From: Leptotrichia hongkongensis
GTDB taxonomy: Bacteria > Fusobacteriota > Fusobacteriia > Fusobacteriales > Leptotrichiaceae
Reading direction: 5' to 3'
Assembly (NCBI RefSeq): GCF_041538065.1
Contig: NZ_JBGORW010000007.1
Location: forward strand, 1-64,000
Length of the DNA: 64,000 nucleotides
The notes under the pieces were generated by a model. That model saw only the letters and a program-made list of their open reading frames with translations, was not told the origin of the DNA and ran no database searches. The translations under genes were made by a program, and so were the position numbers. Positions 55,744 to 64,000 of the stretch are shown here, piece after piece. Each line of letters opens with the position of its first letter. Within the stretch, counting starts at the first letter, position 1.

Positions 55744-57432
55744 ATGGCAAAAGATGTTTTACATGAGCTAAGAGATATAAATTCGTTAAAGTCAAGGAGA
55801 AATAATGTAATACTAATATTCCTGTGTTTTCTAGTAGGAATTTTTTCTGGAATTATCGTGGGGACATATACATTAATATTAAAAAAGATGTCAATTTTTA
55901 GAGAATTTTTTACAACAAATCTAGAATTTTATAAAATAGCTATTGGAATAGCAATCTTTATTATTATGGGATTAGCTATACAATTTATGCTTACAAAATA
56001 TCCATTAATTAGCGGAAGTGGAATTCCGCAAGTTAGCGGACTGCTTACGAAAAAGGTAAAGTTTAGATGGTTTGGGGAACTTATTACAAAATTTGTAGGA
56101 GGAATATTAGCAATAGGGGCAGGAATGTCTATGGGCCGTGAAGGGCCTTCAGTGCATTTGGGATCTTTGGTTGGTTCTGGGGTGAAGGAACTTACGAAAC
56201 GCTCTGAAGTGGAAGAAAAGTATTTGGTAACATGTGGAGCAAGTGCTGGAATTTCCTCAACATTTAATGCACCGCTTGCAGGAGTGATTTTTTCTCTTGA
56301 GGAACTTCACAAATTTTTCTCGCCATTACTATTAATCTGTACTCTTGTAGCAAGTGGAACTTCAAATTATGTTTCAAGAATGATTTTAGGCTCACAAACT
56401 TCTTTTCAATACAATTTTGTGCTTCCAGAAGGTATACCGTATTATATATTTGCAATTATAACAGTTGTTTTTTGCATTATAATTACAGTTACTGGAAAAG
56501 CATTTAGCTATTTTCTGCTTTTAACGCAAAAACATTATAGAAATCTGAAATTGAATAAATATATAAAAATATCAATATTTATGATAATGGCGTATATTGT
56601 AGCAGTATTTTTTAGAGATATTACAGGCGGAGGACATGAACTTATAGAGGAAATGTTTGGAAAAAATGTAATGTTAAAAACAATCGTTATAATTTTACTT
56701 CTTAAATTCTTTTATACAATGTTTTGTTATGCAACAGGAGCACCAGGAGGAATTTTCCTGCCAATGCTTGTAGTAGGAGCTTTGATAGGAAAAGTTTATG
56801 GTGAGATATTAAATAATTATTTTTCAGTTCCAAATGAAATAATTGTACATTTTATGCTGCTTGGAATGGCTGCATATTTTACAGCAGTTGTCAGAGCTCC
56901 AATAACTGGGATTACATTAATTTTGGAAATGACAGGTAACTTTTCATATCTTTATATGCTAATAATTGTCTGTACAATAACTTATATTTTTACAGAATTG
57001 CTTAAAATGGAGCCAATTTATGAAAGACTTTATTTTAATATGTTTCATAAGCAAATTTTAGAAGAAGACAAGGAAAAGAGAAGAATACAGAAACGTGCTA
57101 AAAGATTGGAAATATTGGAAAAATGGTGGAAAAATAAAAAAATCGAAATTGGTATAAAGCCAGACGGAAAAAATGTAAAAGACAAGATAGTAACACTTTT
57201 AATTCCTGTCGGAGCAAATTCCGAATTTGACAATAAGATGGTAAAAGAGCTTAAATTACCAGAAAATCTGTTAATCGTGAGTGTGCGTAAAGCTGGGAAG
57301 GACAGTATCGCACGAGGAGATACATTGATTCAGAGTGGGAATCAGCTTGTGATTATTACAGATTACAGGACGGCACAGGAGTATGCTGGAGAACTGAGGG
57401 AGAGAGGAATGAAGATTGTTGATGAATTTTAG
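55744..57432 (+). CDS. ClC-family chloride channel or Cl-/H+ exchanger with RCK C-terminal domain
   Basis: The ClC core (residues ~20-430, many membrane helices) has the three selectivity motifs GSGIP, GREGP and GGIFLP. The gating Glu of GREGP is kept, as is an inner Glu in SLEELHKF, which suggests the H+-coupled exchanger type. The C-terminal ~75 residues (LLIPVGANSEFDN ... GNQLVIITDY) are a TrkA-C/RCK_C domain, probably ligand-sensing. ATG 55744 follows AAGGAAGAAGGAA. It overlaps no gene but follows the ApbE-like gene by 20 bp. Repeat copy D starts 6 bp after the stop. Confidence 0.93.
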   Translation: MAKDVLHELRDINSLKSRRNNVILIFLCFLVGIFSGIIVGTYTLILKKMSIFREFFTTNLEFYKIAIGIAIFIIMGLAIQFMLTKYPLISGSGIPQVSGLLTKKVKFRWFGELITKFVGGILAIGAGMSMGREGPSVHLGSLVGSGVKELTKRSEVEEKYLVTCGASAGISSTFNAPLAGVIFSLEELHKFFSPLLLICTLVASGTSNYVSRMILGSQTSFQYNFVLPEGIPYYIFAIITVVFCIIITVTGKAFSYFLLLTQKHYRNLKLNKYIKISIFMIMAYIVAVFFRDITGGGHELIEEMFGKNVMLKTIVIILLLKFFYTMFCYATGAPGGIFLPMLVVGALIGKVYGEILNNYFSVPNEIIVHFMLLGMAAYFTAVVRAPITGITLILEMTGNFSYLYMLIIVCTITYIFTELLKMEPIYERLYFNMFHKQILEEDKEKRRIQKRAKRLEILEKWWKNKKIEIGIKPDGKNVKDKIVTLLIPVGANSEFDNKMVKELKLPENLLIVSVRKAGKDSIARGDTLIQSGNQLVIITDYRTAQEYAGELRERGMKIVDEF

Positions 57433-57438
57433 ATATAT

Positions 57439-57541
57439 AGTAAAACTACTTTAAAACTAAACTCAAAAGTTATGACTATTTTACTCAAACCCTAAATTTA
57501 TATAATTTTTAGTAGTTTAATTTTAAGTAGGTTTGAGTATA
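57439..57541 (-). repeat. 102-bp palindromic intergenic repeat, copy D (inverted)
   Basis: Same orientation as copy C. On the plus strand it starts AGTAAAACTAC and ends GGTTTGAGTATA. It lies 6 bp after the ClC stop codon. Confidence 0.8.
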
Positions 57542-57584
57542 ATTTAAAATCTTTTTCTTAAACAAATAATTTAATTTTTTGACT

Positions 57585-57612
57585 TTGAAAAAATTAGAAA
57601 TTATGTTATAAT
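57585..57612 (+). promoter_or_regulatory. Promoter of SemiSWEET copy 2
   Basis: TTGAAA (57585-57590), 16-bp spacer, TATAAT (57607-57612), about 48 bp before the start codon. Confidence 0.5.
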
Positions 57613-57659
57613 TTGAACTGTGATAAAAATTATCATAAATTTAAATACAGGGAGGAAAA

Positions 57660-57923
57660 ATGAATAAAAGTAAAATTAACACAATTGTTGGTTCAATAGG
57701 GGCATTTATTGGAGTATTTGTATTTATAACGTATATTCCGCAGATTATTGCCAATATAGGAGGAGCAAAAGCACAGCCGTGGCAACCTCTTACTGCCTCA
57801 GTTTCTTGCTTGATATGGGTAATTTACGGATGGACTAAAGAACCTAAAAAAGATTATATTTTAATTGTACCAAATGCAGCAGGGGTAATATTAGGATTTA
57901 TGACTTTTATTACAGCACTTTAA
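57660..57923 (+). CDS. SemiSWEET sugar transporter, copy 2
   Basis: 87 residues, three membrane helices: the first with the PQ motif (FITYIPQI), the second with SVSCLIWVIYGW, the third with VPNAAGVILGFM. It aligns along its full length with copy 1 at 23814. GGGAGG precedes the ATG. It is monocistronic, bounded by the repeat upstream and a terminator downstream. The sugar is unknown. Confidence 0.9.
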   Translation: MNKSKINTIVGSIGAFIGVFVFITYIPQIIANIGGAKAQPWQPLTASVSCLIWVIYGWTKEPKKDYILIVPNAAGVILGFMTFITAL

Positions 57924-57937
57924 TAAAAAAATAATTT

Positions 57938-57966
57938 AAAAGACTGTGAAAAAAACAGTCTTTTTT
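57938..57966 (+). terminator. Terminator after SemiSWEET copy 2
   Basis: AAAAGACTGT paired with ACAGTCTTTTTT around a GAAAAAA loop, with a T-run. Confidence 0.85.
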
Positions 57967-58043
57967 CTTTAACTTTTCATTTATATAGGGTATAATAAAT
58001 ACAGATAAAAATAGAAATAATAAAAATTTATTTAGGAGAGAAA

Positions 58044-58685
58044 ATGAAAAATAAAATAAATGTACTTGGATTAGGACCTGGAAATTTGGACTACACTTTA
58101 CCAGTTGTATTAAAAGAAATTGAAAAATCAGATGTAATAATCGGTGGAAAACGTCATATTGAAAGCCTTGGAAAATATGCAGAAAACAAAGAATACTGCT
58201 ACATTAATGCTGATTTACAGCGAGTTCTGGATTTTATAAAAGAAAACCGTGATAAAAAAATGTCACTAATTCTATCAGGAGATACAGGTTTTTATAGTAT
58301 GCTAACATTTATGCGAAAACATTTTGAGGCTAGTGAACTAAATGTAATACCTGGAATTTCCTCAATTCAATATATGTTTGCTAAAATTTCTGATTATTGG
58401 AATAATGCTTTTATATCTAGCGTTCATGGACGAGAAATGGATTATGTTGAAAAGTTACGGGAATTTGGTAAAATCGGACTTTTGACAGATAACAAAAATA
58501 CACCGCAGAAAATATCGGAAACACTGATTGAAGCTGGAATGGATAGCTCTATTATTTTTGTCGGAGAAAATTTATCTTATGAGAATGAAGAAATTTTGGA
58601 ATTATCAGTAAAAGAAATGGTAAAAGTTGAGAAAAAATTTGAAATGAATGTAGTTGTGATTTATTGGGATGGGAAGGAAGAGTAA
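58044..58685 (+). CDS. cbiE: Cobalt-precorrin-7 C5-methyltransferase (CbiE-like)
   Basis: A SAM-dependent tetrapyrrole methylase of cobalamin synthesis. Typical segments are VLGLGPGNLDYTLP, VIIGGKRHIE, SLILSGDTGFYSML, VIPGISSIQYMFAKI and SSVHGREMDY. 213 residues, without the fused CbiT part. It is alone between a promoter-like TATAAT (57991-57996) and a terminator; no other cobalamin gene lies in the window. GGAGAG precedes the ATG. Confidence 0.88.
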   Translation: MKNKINVLGLGPGNLDYTLPVVLKEIEKSDVIIGGKRHIESLGKYAENKEYCYINADLQRVLDFIKENRDKKMSLILSGDTGFYSMLTFMRKHFEASELNVIPGISSIQYMFAKISDYWNNAFISSVHGREMDYVEKLREFGKIGLLTDNKNTPQKISETLIEAGMDSSIIFVGENLSYENEEILELSVKEMVKVEKKFEMNVVVIYWDGKEE

Positions 58686-58707
58686 GTGAAAAAATAGAAT
58701 AGATAGA

Positions 58708-58751
58708 AAAAATACCACTTAACAAAATTAATTGTAGGTGGTATTTTTTTT
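58708..58751 (+). terminator. Terminator after cbiE
   Basis: AAAAATACCAC (58708-58718) paired with GTGGTATT (58738-58745), then an eight-base T-run. Confidence 0.85.
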
Positions 58752-59112
58752 ATAAAATATTAAATTTTCCTAAAAGTATTAATTTGAAATATTTTATAAT
58801 TTTTTTTAAATAATTTTTCTATCTTATTTTTATTATTTGTGTTAAGATATTTGTAATTTATAGTAAGCTTTTTAATAACAAGTTATTATGAGTTTTATAT
58901 TATTTTAAATTTAAAATGATATATTTTGTATTTTATGAAAAGTAAATAATTTTTCAATTTTTTTTTACAAAGTATTTCTAGGTACTATAAAATAAGGTCT
59001 AAAATATATTTTCAATTAATTGTATTTTTTCAATAAAAATTTCAAAAATTTAATATTGAAATAGTTAAAATCATAGGTTATATATTAATGTAGCCTTAAT
59101 TAAGGAGGTTAA
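58752..59112. other. AT-rich region before the PRD regulator
   Basis: No gene, tRNA or clear hairpin found. TAAGGAGG lies before the regulator's ATG. An antiterminator hairpin was sought and not recognised. Confidence 0.4.
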
Positions 59113-61173
59113 ATGTTAAATAATAGAGAAATAAAAATACTTGAGATTTTTTCTTCTGAAGAAGAAGTTTTTATTAAGAAATTAAAAGAAAAATTTGGTA
59201 TTTCTGAAAGAATGATAAGATATGATATTGAAAAAATCAATTTTGTTTTGTCAATATTTAATATTAAGCCTATATATCGAAATAAATCAGGAACTTTTAA
59301 GCTGGATTGTGATAGTAAAATAAATAAAATAAAGGCTATAGTAAAAGAGGCAGAGCCTGTAACTATTGAAAAAAGAAGGAATTTAATAAAATTTCTGCTT
59401 ATAACAACTGTAAAAAAAATTAATATATCTAATTTGATGGAAAAGTTTGATACATCAAGGATTACAATTAATGGGGATTTGAATAGGATAAAAAAAGAAT
59501 TTGAAGAAAAAGAGATTAAATTAATTACAAAAAAAGGAATAATGCTTGAAGGGAAAATATCAAATTTAATAAAATATAGAGTTGAAAAAATATCAGAATG
59601 TCTTAATTATTTGAAAAATATAAAAAATAAGACTATTTATGGAATGAAAATAGAAGAAATATTTAAAGAAAATCTAGGCATAAGAGAAGTAAAAATTTTT
59701 AGTGATTTTTTGAAAAAAATACTATCTAAATTAAATTTTTCAGCAACTGATGAAAATTATAAAACATTACTTTCTTATATTATTTTGTTACAATCAGAAA
59801 GTTTTCACGAAGAAATTAGCAATTTTATATGTGTTGATGGTGAGATAATAAAAGAATGGAATGAATATGACATAATAAAAAAAGAAATAAAAAATTATGA
59901 ATTAAATGAAATTTTTAATGAACAAGATATATTTATTATAACAGATTTAGTAGTTAAAATAAGTTCTTATAATAAAGATTCTGAATTTTATGAAAATTGG
60001 ATTGATATAGATATTTTGGTAAAAAATTTAATTGAAAATATAAATAGCAGATTAAATGTGGATATATCAAAGGATAAATTATTGTTTGAATATTTAAGGC
60101 AGCATCTGAATCCATTTTTCTATAGAGTAAAAAATGAATACACATTAAATGATAAATTTATACAGGATTTAAAATTTACAAAAAATAATCTGTTTTATTT
60201 AATAAAAGAGTCTCTTAATATTTTGACAAATATATTAAAAAAAGATATACCTGACGAGGAAATATTTCTTCTGACTCTTCATTTTCAAGCTTCAATAGAA
60301 AGAGTTGTGAATAATAACATAAAAGTAAAAAGGATAATAATTATCAGTACATTAGGATACGGAATCTCTCAAATACTGGTAGATAATATATCTTCCTTGT
60401 TTAATGTCGAAATAGTTGCAGTAACTCCTTATTTTAAACTAAAAGAAACATTGCTTAATAATGAAAATATAGATTATATAATAACAACGATGGATATAGA
60501 GGATAAAATTTTATACAACATTCCAATATTAAAGGTAAATCCTGTATTTACAATAGATGACAGGAAAAAAATGCTAGATGTTGGTTTTGTATCGAATAAT
60601 AAAAAAGTTTTAATATCAGAATTAATTCAAATTATAGAAGAGGAGGCAAAAATAAACAATAAAGAAGAATTGATAAAAAAACTTGAAAATAAAATGAAAG
60701 GAAGGATAATAAACGATGTTGTAGAAGCGGAAGAAGAAAAAGACATAATTACAAATGAAAATATTATTTTTAGTTACGATGGAAAAAATATTGAAGAAGC
60801 AATAGAATATACATGCAGACTTCTGGAAAAAATGAAATATATATCAAGTTCATACACAAAAAGTATTTTGGATATATTAAGAAATCATACATCCTATATG
60901 ATAATACATAATGGAATAATTTTGCCACATTCAAAAAATAAAAATAATGTATTTAAAACTTCGGGAATTTTACTTGAATTGAAAAATACGCTTGAACTTA
61001 ATGGAAATAATATAAAATACATTTTTACTTTTGCCATAAAGGATAAAGAAAAAGAACTGAATAGAGTGAGTAAAATTATAAATAAAATTTTTAAAGACGA
61101 ACTGATAGAAATAATGAAAACAAAAAATAAAAATAAAATAGTGAAATATTTTTCAGAAAATACAGATGCATAG
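59113..61173 (+). CDS. PRD-domain transcriptional regulator with EIIB- and EIIA-like domains (MtlR/BglG-type activator)
   Basis: Controls PTS operons through phosphorylation. Two N-terminal helix-turn-helix domains (residues ~5-60, with FGISERMIRYDIEKIN, and ~80-150, with FDTSRITINGDLNRI) indicate a DNA-binding activator. PRD regions follow (~170-400; FEYLRQHLNPFFYRV and LTLHFQASIERV hold the His sites). The EIIB-like part (IIISTLGYGISQILV) lacks the usual Cys. The EIIA-like C-terminus (~550-686) keeps GIILPHSKN. It heads the PTS operon and presumably regulates it. Confidence 0.88.
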   Translation: MLNNREIKILEIFSSEEEVFIKKLKEKFGISERMIRYDIEKINFVLSIFNIKPIYRNKSGTFKLDCDSKINKIKAIVKEAEPVTIEKRRNLIKFLLITTVKKINISNLMEKFDTSRITINGDLNRIKKEFEEKEIKLITKKGIMLEGKISNLIKYRVEKISECLNYLKNIKNKTIYGMKIEEIFKENLGIREVKIFSDFLKKILSKLNFSATDENYKTLLSYIILLQSESFHEEISNFICVDGEIIKEWNEYDIIKKEIKNYELNEIFNEQDIFIITDLVVKISSYNKDSEFYENWIDIDILVKNLIENINSRLNVDISKDKLLFEYLRQHLNPFFYRVKNEYTLNDKFIQDLKFTKNNLFYLIKESLNILTNILKKDIPDEEIFLLTLHFQASIERVVNNNIKVKRIIIISTLGYGISQILVDNISSLFNVEIVAVTPYFKLKETLLNNENIDYIITTMDIEDKILYNIPILKVNPVFTIDDRKKMLDVGFVSNNKKVLISELIQIIEEEAKINNKEELIKKLENKMKGRIINDVVEAEEEKDIITNENIIFSYDGKNIEEAIEYTCRLLEKMKYISSSYTKSILDILRNHTSYMIIHNGIILPHSKNKNNVFKTSGILLELKNTLELNGNNIKYIFTFAIKDKEKELNRVSKIINKIFKDELIEIMKTKNKNKIVKYFSENTDA

Positions 61174-61186
61174 AAAGGAATAAGGT

Positions 61187-61642
61187 ATGAAAGATTATTT
61201 TAAAGAAGAAAATATTTTTTTTGATTTTGAAGCAAATGACAGAAATGATTTTCTATCTAAAATAGGTGAAATTTTATTTGAAAAAAAATATGTAAATAAG
61301 GGATTTGTAAATTCGATTATTGAAAGAGAGGAAAATTATCCTACAGGATTGGATTTTGGTGAATATAAAATTGCTATACCTCATACAAATCCTGAATTTG
61401 TCAGTAAAGAAGGTATTATAGTAGTTAAACTGGAAAAACCAGTTATTTTTAGAGACATGGGGTTAAATGAAAATGATTTGGAAGTATCAGTAATATTTGT
61501 ACTGTTGATACAAAAGGGAGAAGAGCAGGTAAATTTATTGACAAAATTGATGTCTTTGCTGGAACAGAAGGAAGTTTACAATAGTATAAAAAATACATCA
61601 GATAAAAAGGAAATATTACAAATATTAAGTAAAAATTTTTAG
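61187..61642 (+). CDS. PTS EIIA, fructose/galactitol type
   Basis: The soluble phosphocarrier of the PTS encoded here. The phosphorylated His lies in YKIAIPHTNPE, preceded by EREENYPTGLDFG, the hallmark of the EIIA-2 family; the C-terminal part contains LLTKLMSLLEQKE. 151 residues. It starts 13 bp after the regulator gene, behind AAAGGAATAAGGT. Confidence 0.93.
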   Translation: MKDYFKEENIFFDFEANDRNDFLSKIGEILFEKKYVNKGFVNSIIEREENYPTGLDFGEYKIAIPHTNPEFVSKEGIIVVKLEKPVIFRDMGLNENDLEVSVIFVLLIQKGEEQVNLLTKLMSLLEQKEVYNSIKNTSDKKEILQILSKNF

Positions 61643-61657
61643 GCAAGGTGATTACGG

Positions 61658-61921
61658 ATGATAACTAGAACTTTGGAAGTAAAAAACAGAACTGGGTTAC
61701 ATGCAAGACCTATCTCTCAAATAATAAAGGTAATATCAAAATATAAATCAAAAACTGTTTTTAGAGTAGGTGATAAGAAAGTAGAAAATAAAAGCGTCCT
61801 TGGTTTTTTAAAGTTAGGAGCTAAATTTGGAACAAAAGTTGAAATAGAAATAGATGGAGAAGATGAAACTGAATTATTAAAAGAATTGGAAAGTTTATTT
61901 TACTCAAATTTTGGAGAATAA
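61658..61921 (+). CDS. HPr-like phosphocarrier protein
   Basis: 87 residues of HPr fold. The phosphorylated His lies in NRTGLHARPIS and the regulatory Ser region in NKSVLGFLKLGA, so both sites of a regular HPr are kept. As a gene inside a sugar operon it is probably a dedicated paralogue rather than the general HPr. GGTGATTACGG precedes the ATG. Confidence 0.9.
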   Translation: MITRTLEVKNRTGLHARPISQIIKVISKYKSKTVFRVGDKKVENKSVLGFLKLGAKFGTKVEIEIDGEDETELLKELESLFYSNFGE

Positions 61922-61949
61922 AAAAATATTAAAATTAGGAGGAATTTAT

Positions 61950-62225
61950 ATGAAAAAAATAGTTGTAGCATGTGGATCAGGAGTAGCAACATCACAGACA
62001 GTTGCTTCAAAAATTAACAGTATGCTGGAAGATGAAGGAATAAGAGCAACAGTAGAAGCAGTAGACATAAAATCACTTGAAAGCATAATAGATCAAGTTG
62101 ATGTTTATGTGACAATAGTTCCAGGATCTCAAACTTATGATAAGCCAATGATAAATGGAATTAAATTTTTAACAGGAATGGGAATGGCAGAAGAATTTGA
62201 AAAATTAAAAGAATTGCTAAAATAA
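61950..62225 (+). CDS. gatB: PTS EIIB, galactitol type
   Basis: The phosphocysteine lies in VVACGSGVATSQT at residue 8, the classic GatB loop. A C-terminal TIVPGSQTYDKPMINGI segment fits the family. The ATG at 61950 follows GGAGGAA; a longer in-frame start at 61911 would overlap the HPr-like gene. 91 residues. Confidence 0.92.
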   Translation: MKKIVVACGSGVATSQTVASKINSMLEDEGIRATVEAVDIKSLESIIDQVDVYVTIVPGSQTYDKPMINGIKFLTGMGMAEEFEKLKELLK

Positions 62226-62256
62226 TATTGGCGATAAATTTTAGGAGGTAACAAAA

Positions 62257-62981
62257 ATGTTTGGAAATATTTTAAACTATATTTTAGGATTGGGTGCAGC
62301 AATCTTTTTACCTATAATAATGATAATAATAGGATTGATAATAAAAATGAAATTTAAAAGAGCAATAGTTTCAGGATTAACATTAGGAGTCGCTTTTACT
62401 GGAATGAATGTAGTATTAGGTTTTATGTTTGATACTATAAGTCCAGTGGCTTCGGCTTTTGTTGAAAAAACAGGTATTCAGTTAAATATAATTGATGTAG
62501 GATGGTCTCCTATGTCTGCGATTGCGTGGGCTTGGCCTTATGCTTTATTCATGTTCCCTTTACAAATAGGAATTAATCTTTTAATGCTTGTATTTAAACA
62601 AACAAATATATTAAATGTAGACTTGTGGAATGTGTGGGGGAAAATTTTTACAGCTACAATGGTAGCAGCAATTACAGGAAATATTGCATTAGGTTTTATT
62701 GCGGCGGCAGTTCAAGTTATAGTTGAATTAAAAATAGGAGAAGCTACTCAAAAGAGAACTCAAGAAATAACTGGAATACCAGGAGTTACTTGTACTCACT
62801 ATATGACATTGCAATGTGTAATAATGGAGCCTGTAAACAAATTATTAGATTATATTCCTTTATTTAAATTAGATGGGCAATTGCAAATGGACTGGCGGCT
62901 AAAATACCAGGAATTATTGCGTTAGTATTATTTTTTGGATTATTCTATATATTCGTAAAAAATATGAAAAATCAAGCTTAG
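62257..62981 (+). pseudogene. gatC: PTS EIIC, galactitol type, with large internal deletion and frameshift
   Basis: The start (62257, behind AGGAGG) reads as GatC: IIMIIIGLIIKMKFKRAI, IIDVGWSPMSAIAWAWPYAL, NVDLWNVWGKIFTAT and IPGVTCTHYMTLQC, up to about residue 207. The frame then continues as an unrelated tail to a stop at 62925. In another frame, 62877-62981 reads AIANGLAAKIPGIIALVLFF and FGLFYIFVKNMKNQA, a plausible GatC C-terminus. Full-length GatC has about 420-450 residues; roughly 190-200 are missing. This EIIC is presumably inactive. Confidence 0.82.
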
Positions 62982-63010
62982 TAATAAAATTTTAATAGAA
63001 GGTGATACAA

Positions 63011-63670
63011 ATGTTAGAAAATTTGAAAAGAGAAGTTATAAAAGCGGCACAAGATGGCCAAAGACTTGACTTGTGTAAACATAAATCAGGAAATTTTAGC
63101 ATAAGAGATAAGGAAACAGGGTATGTAGTAGTCACTCCGTCGGGTGTAAATAGAGAAGAATTGACAGTGGACGATATATGTGTATTAACAGTAGATGGAG
63201 AGCTGATAGAAGTTAAAAATGGTAGAAGACCATCAAGTGAAACTATGATGCATTTGGAAGTGTATAAAGCACGTAGAGATATAATGGCAATTGTTCATAC
63301 ACATTCAAAAATGGCAACTTCTTTTGCAGTATTAAATAAACCTATACCAGCGATTATCTATGAAGTTGCGACATTTGGTCTAAAGGATGCTGTTGTGCCA
63401 GTAGCACCGTATGCAAGACCTGGAACTGTGGAACTGGCAAAAAGTGTAATTGAACCTGTAAAAAGAGCAGATATATTCTTGCTTGAAAAACATGGTGTTG
63501 TAGCTTGTGGAACTGATATGTATGAAGCCTTTTTGAGAGCACAGTATGTAGAAGAATTGGCAGAAGTTTACTATTACACTTTATTAATAAACAAAGGTAA
63601 TGAGCCAGCCAGTTTTTCTCCAGAAGAACTGGAAAGATGGAAATATCCAGAAAAATTGGAAAAAAAATAG
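63011..63670 (+). CDS. Class II aldolase (fuculose-1-phosphate / ribulose-5-phosphate 4-epimerase family)
   Basis: Zinc-dependent cleavage or epimerisation of a sugar phosphate. Seen are SGNFSIRD, TPSGVNREEL, RPSSETMMHLEVYKAR with the active Glu region, the zinc ligands in VHTHSKMATSF, and the third His in LEKHGVVACG. 219 residues is typical. The ATG at 63011 follows AGAAGGTG. It lies behind the PTS genes and probably splits the imported phosphorylated polyol or sugar to a triose phosphate and an aldehyde. Confidence 0.9.
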   Translation: MLENLKREVIKAAQDGQRLDLCKHKSGNFSIRDKETGYVVVTPSGVNREELTVDDICVLTVDGELIEVKNGRRPSSETMMHLEVYKARRDIMAIVHTHSKMATSFAVLNKPIPAIIYEVATFGLKDAVVPVAPYARPGTVELAKSVIEPVKRADIFLLEKHGVVACGTDMYEAFLRAQYVEELAEVYYYTLLINKGNEPASFSPEELERWKYPEKLEKK

Positions 63671-63685
63671 GAAGAGGACTGTATC

Positions 63686-64000
63686 ATGAAAAAAATAATA
63701 AATGAACCTGAAAATTTTGTAAAAGAGATGGTAGAAGGAATAGTAGCTGCCCATAGTGATAAAATACAGTTGCTAAATGATGATATAAGAGTGCTGATAA
63801 GAAGAGATAATCCTAAAAAAAATAAAGTAGGAATCGTCACAGCAGGAGGAAGTGGGCATCTTCCAACATTCTTGGGATATGTAGGAGAAGGAATGCTTGA
63901 TGGATGTGCAATAGGAAATGTATTTGCTTCACCTTCATCACAGAAAATGTTTGATATGATAAAAGCATGTGATTTTGGAAAAGGAGTTTTGTGTCTGTAT
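63686..64000 (+). CDS. DhaK-like dihydroxyacetone (triose/tetrulose) kinase subunit, partial
   Basis: The first 105 codons of a DhaK homologue, cut by the window end. The family start MKKIINEPENFVKEMVEGI, the substrate loop TAGGSGHLPTFLGYVGEGML and GCAIGNVFASPSS are clear. The substrate-binding His of GSGH is kept, but the Glu that normally follows is Leu. Here it may phosphorylate a C3 or C4 ketose released by the aldolase. GGAAGAGG precedes the ATG by ~8 bp. DhaL and DhaM partners would lie beyond the window. Confidence 0.88.
   Translation, partial: MKKIINEPENFVKEMVEGIVAAHSDKIQLLNDDIRVLIRRDNPKKNKVGIVTAGGSGHLPTFLGYVGEGMLDGCAIGNVFASPSSQKMFDMIKACDFGKGVLCLY

Noticed and set aside
62860..62930. 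Programmed frameshift joining the two parts of gatC
   Set aside because: About 190-200 residues of the EIIC are missing, so a frameshift could not restore a full protein, and no slippery heptamer was noticed.

Overview
The window looks like a chromosomal segment of a Leptotrichia-like fusobacterium. This is inferred from the very low G+C content, AAGGAGG-type ribosome sites, housekeeping genes of fusobacterial character, and a 3638-residue autotransporter with the N-terminal region that I associate with Leptotrichia surface proteins. No prophage, CRISPR array or rRNA operon was seen. One tRNA gene is present.

Layout. 1-9.5 kb: coaE, an LCP-family protein, engB, a divergent comM, dps with a PerR-like operator, a patatin / acyltransferase-like / zinc-ribbon membrane protein trio, and a secreted protein with two MliC-type domains. 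9.5-20.4 kb: a helicase with a JAMM domain fused to DinG, pgpH, ybeY, a lipid kinase-PAP2 fusion, prfA-prmC (prmC with a duplicated N-terminal domain), a secreted lysozyme-like protein and queA. 20.4-32.7 kb: a secreted thioredoxin, a DUF3829-like protein, two OmpA-domain proteins, tRNA-Thr, a SemiSWEET, valS, two very small lipoproteins, nfeD and SPFH genes, nanE with a PTS EIICB, and holA. 32.7-38.8 kb: an accessory patch with an IS3-type transposase remnant, a truncated reading frame, an ankyrin-like protein, and a TetR-controlled flavoprotein pair, followed by rpsT and gpmI. 38.8-50.4 kb: the giant autotransporter. 50.7-57.4 kb: DUF4132 protein, an exported repeat protein, an ApbE-like protein and a ClC transporter. 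57.6-58.7 kb: a second SemiSWEET and an isolated cbiE. 59.1-64 kb: a PRD regulator with EIIA, HPr-like, EIIB and a broken EIIC of a galactitol-type PTS, then a class II aldolase and the start of a DhaK homologue that runs off the window.

How the parts fit. Several blocks look like operons: prfA-prmC overlap by 8 bp; the small lipoproteins, nfeD and SPFH are closely spaced; tetR and two flavoproteins lie behind one consensus promoter with tandem operator-like repeats; and the 59-64 kb block reads as an inducible sugar or polyol uptake and cleavage operon whose membrane component has lost its central portion. A roughly 102-bp palindromic repeat occurs four times, each time just 3' of a gene, with related shorter or diverged forms elsewhere. 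All function calls come from reading motifs; no database search was run.
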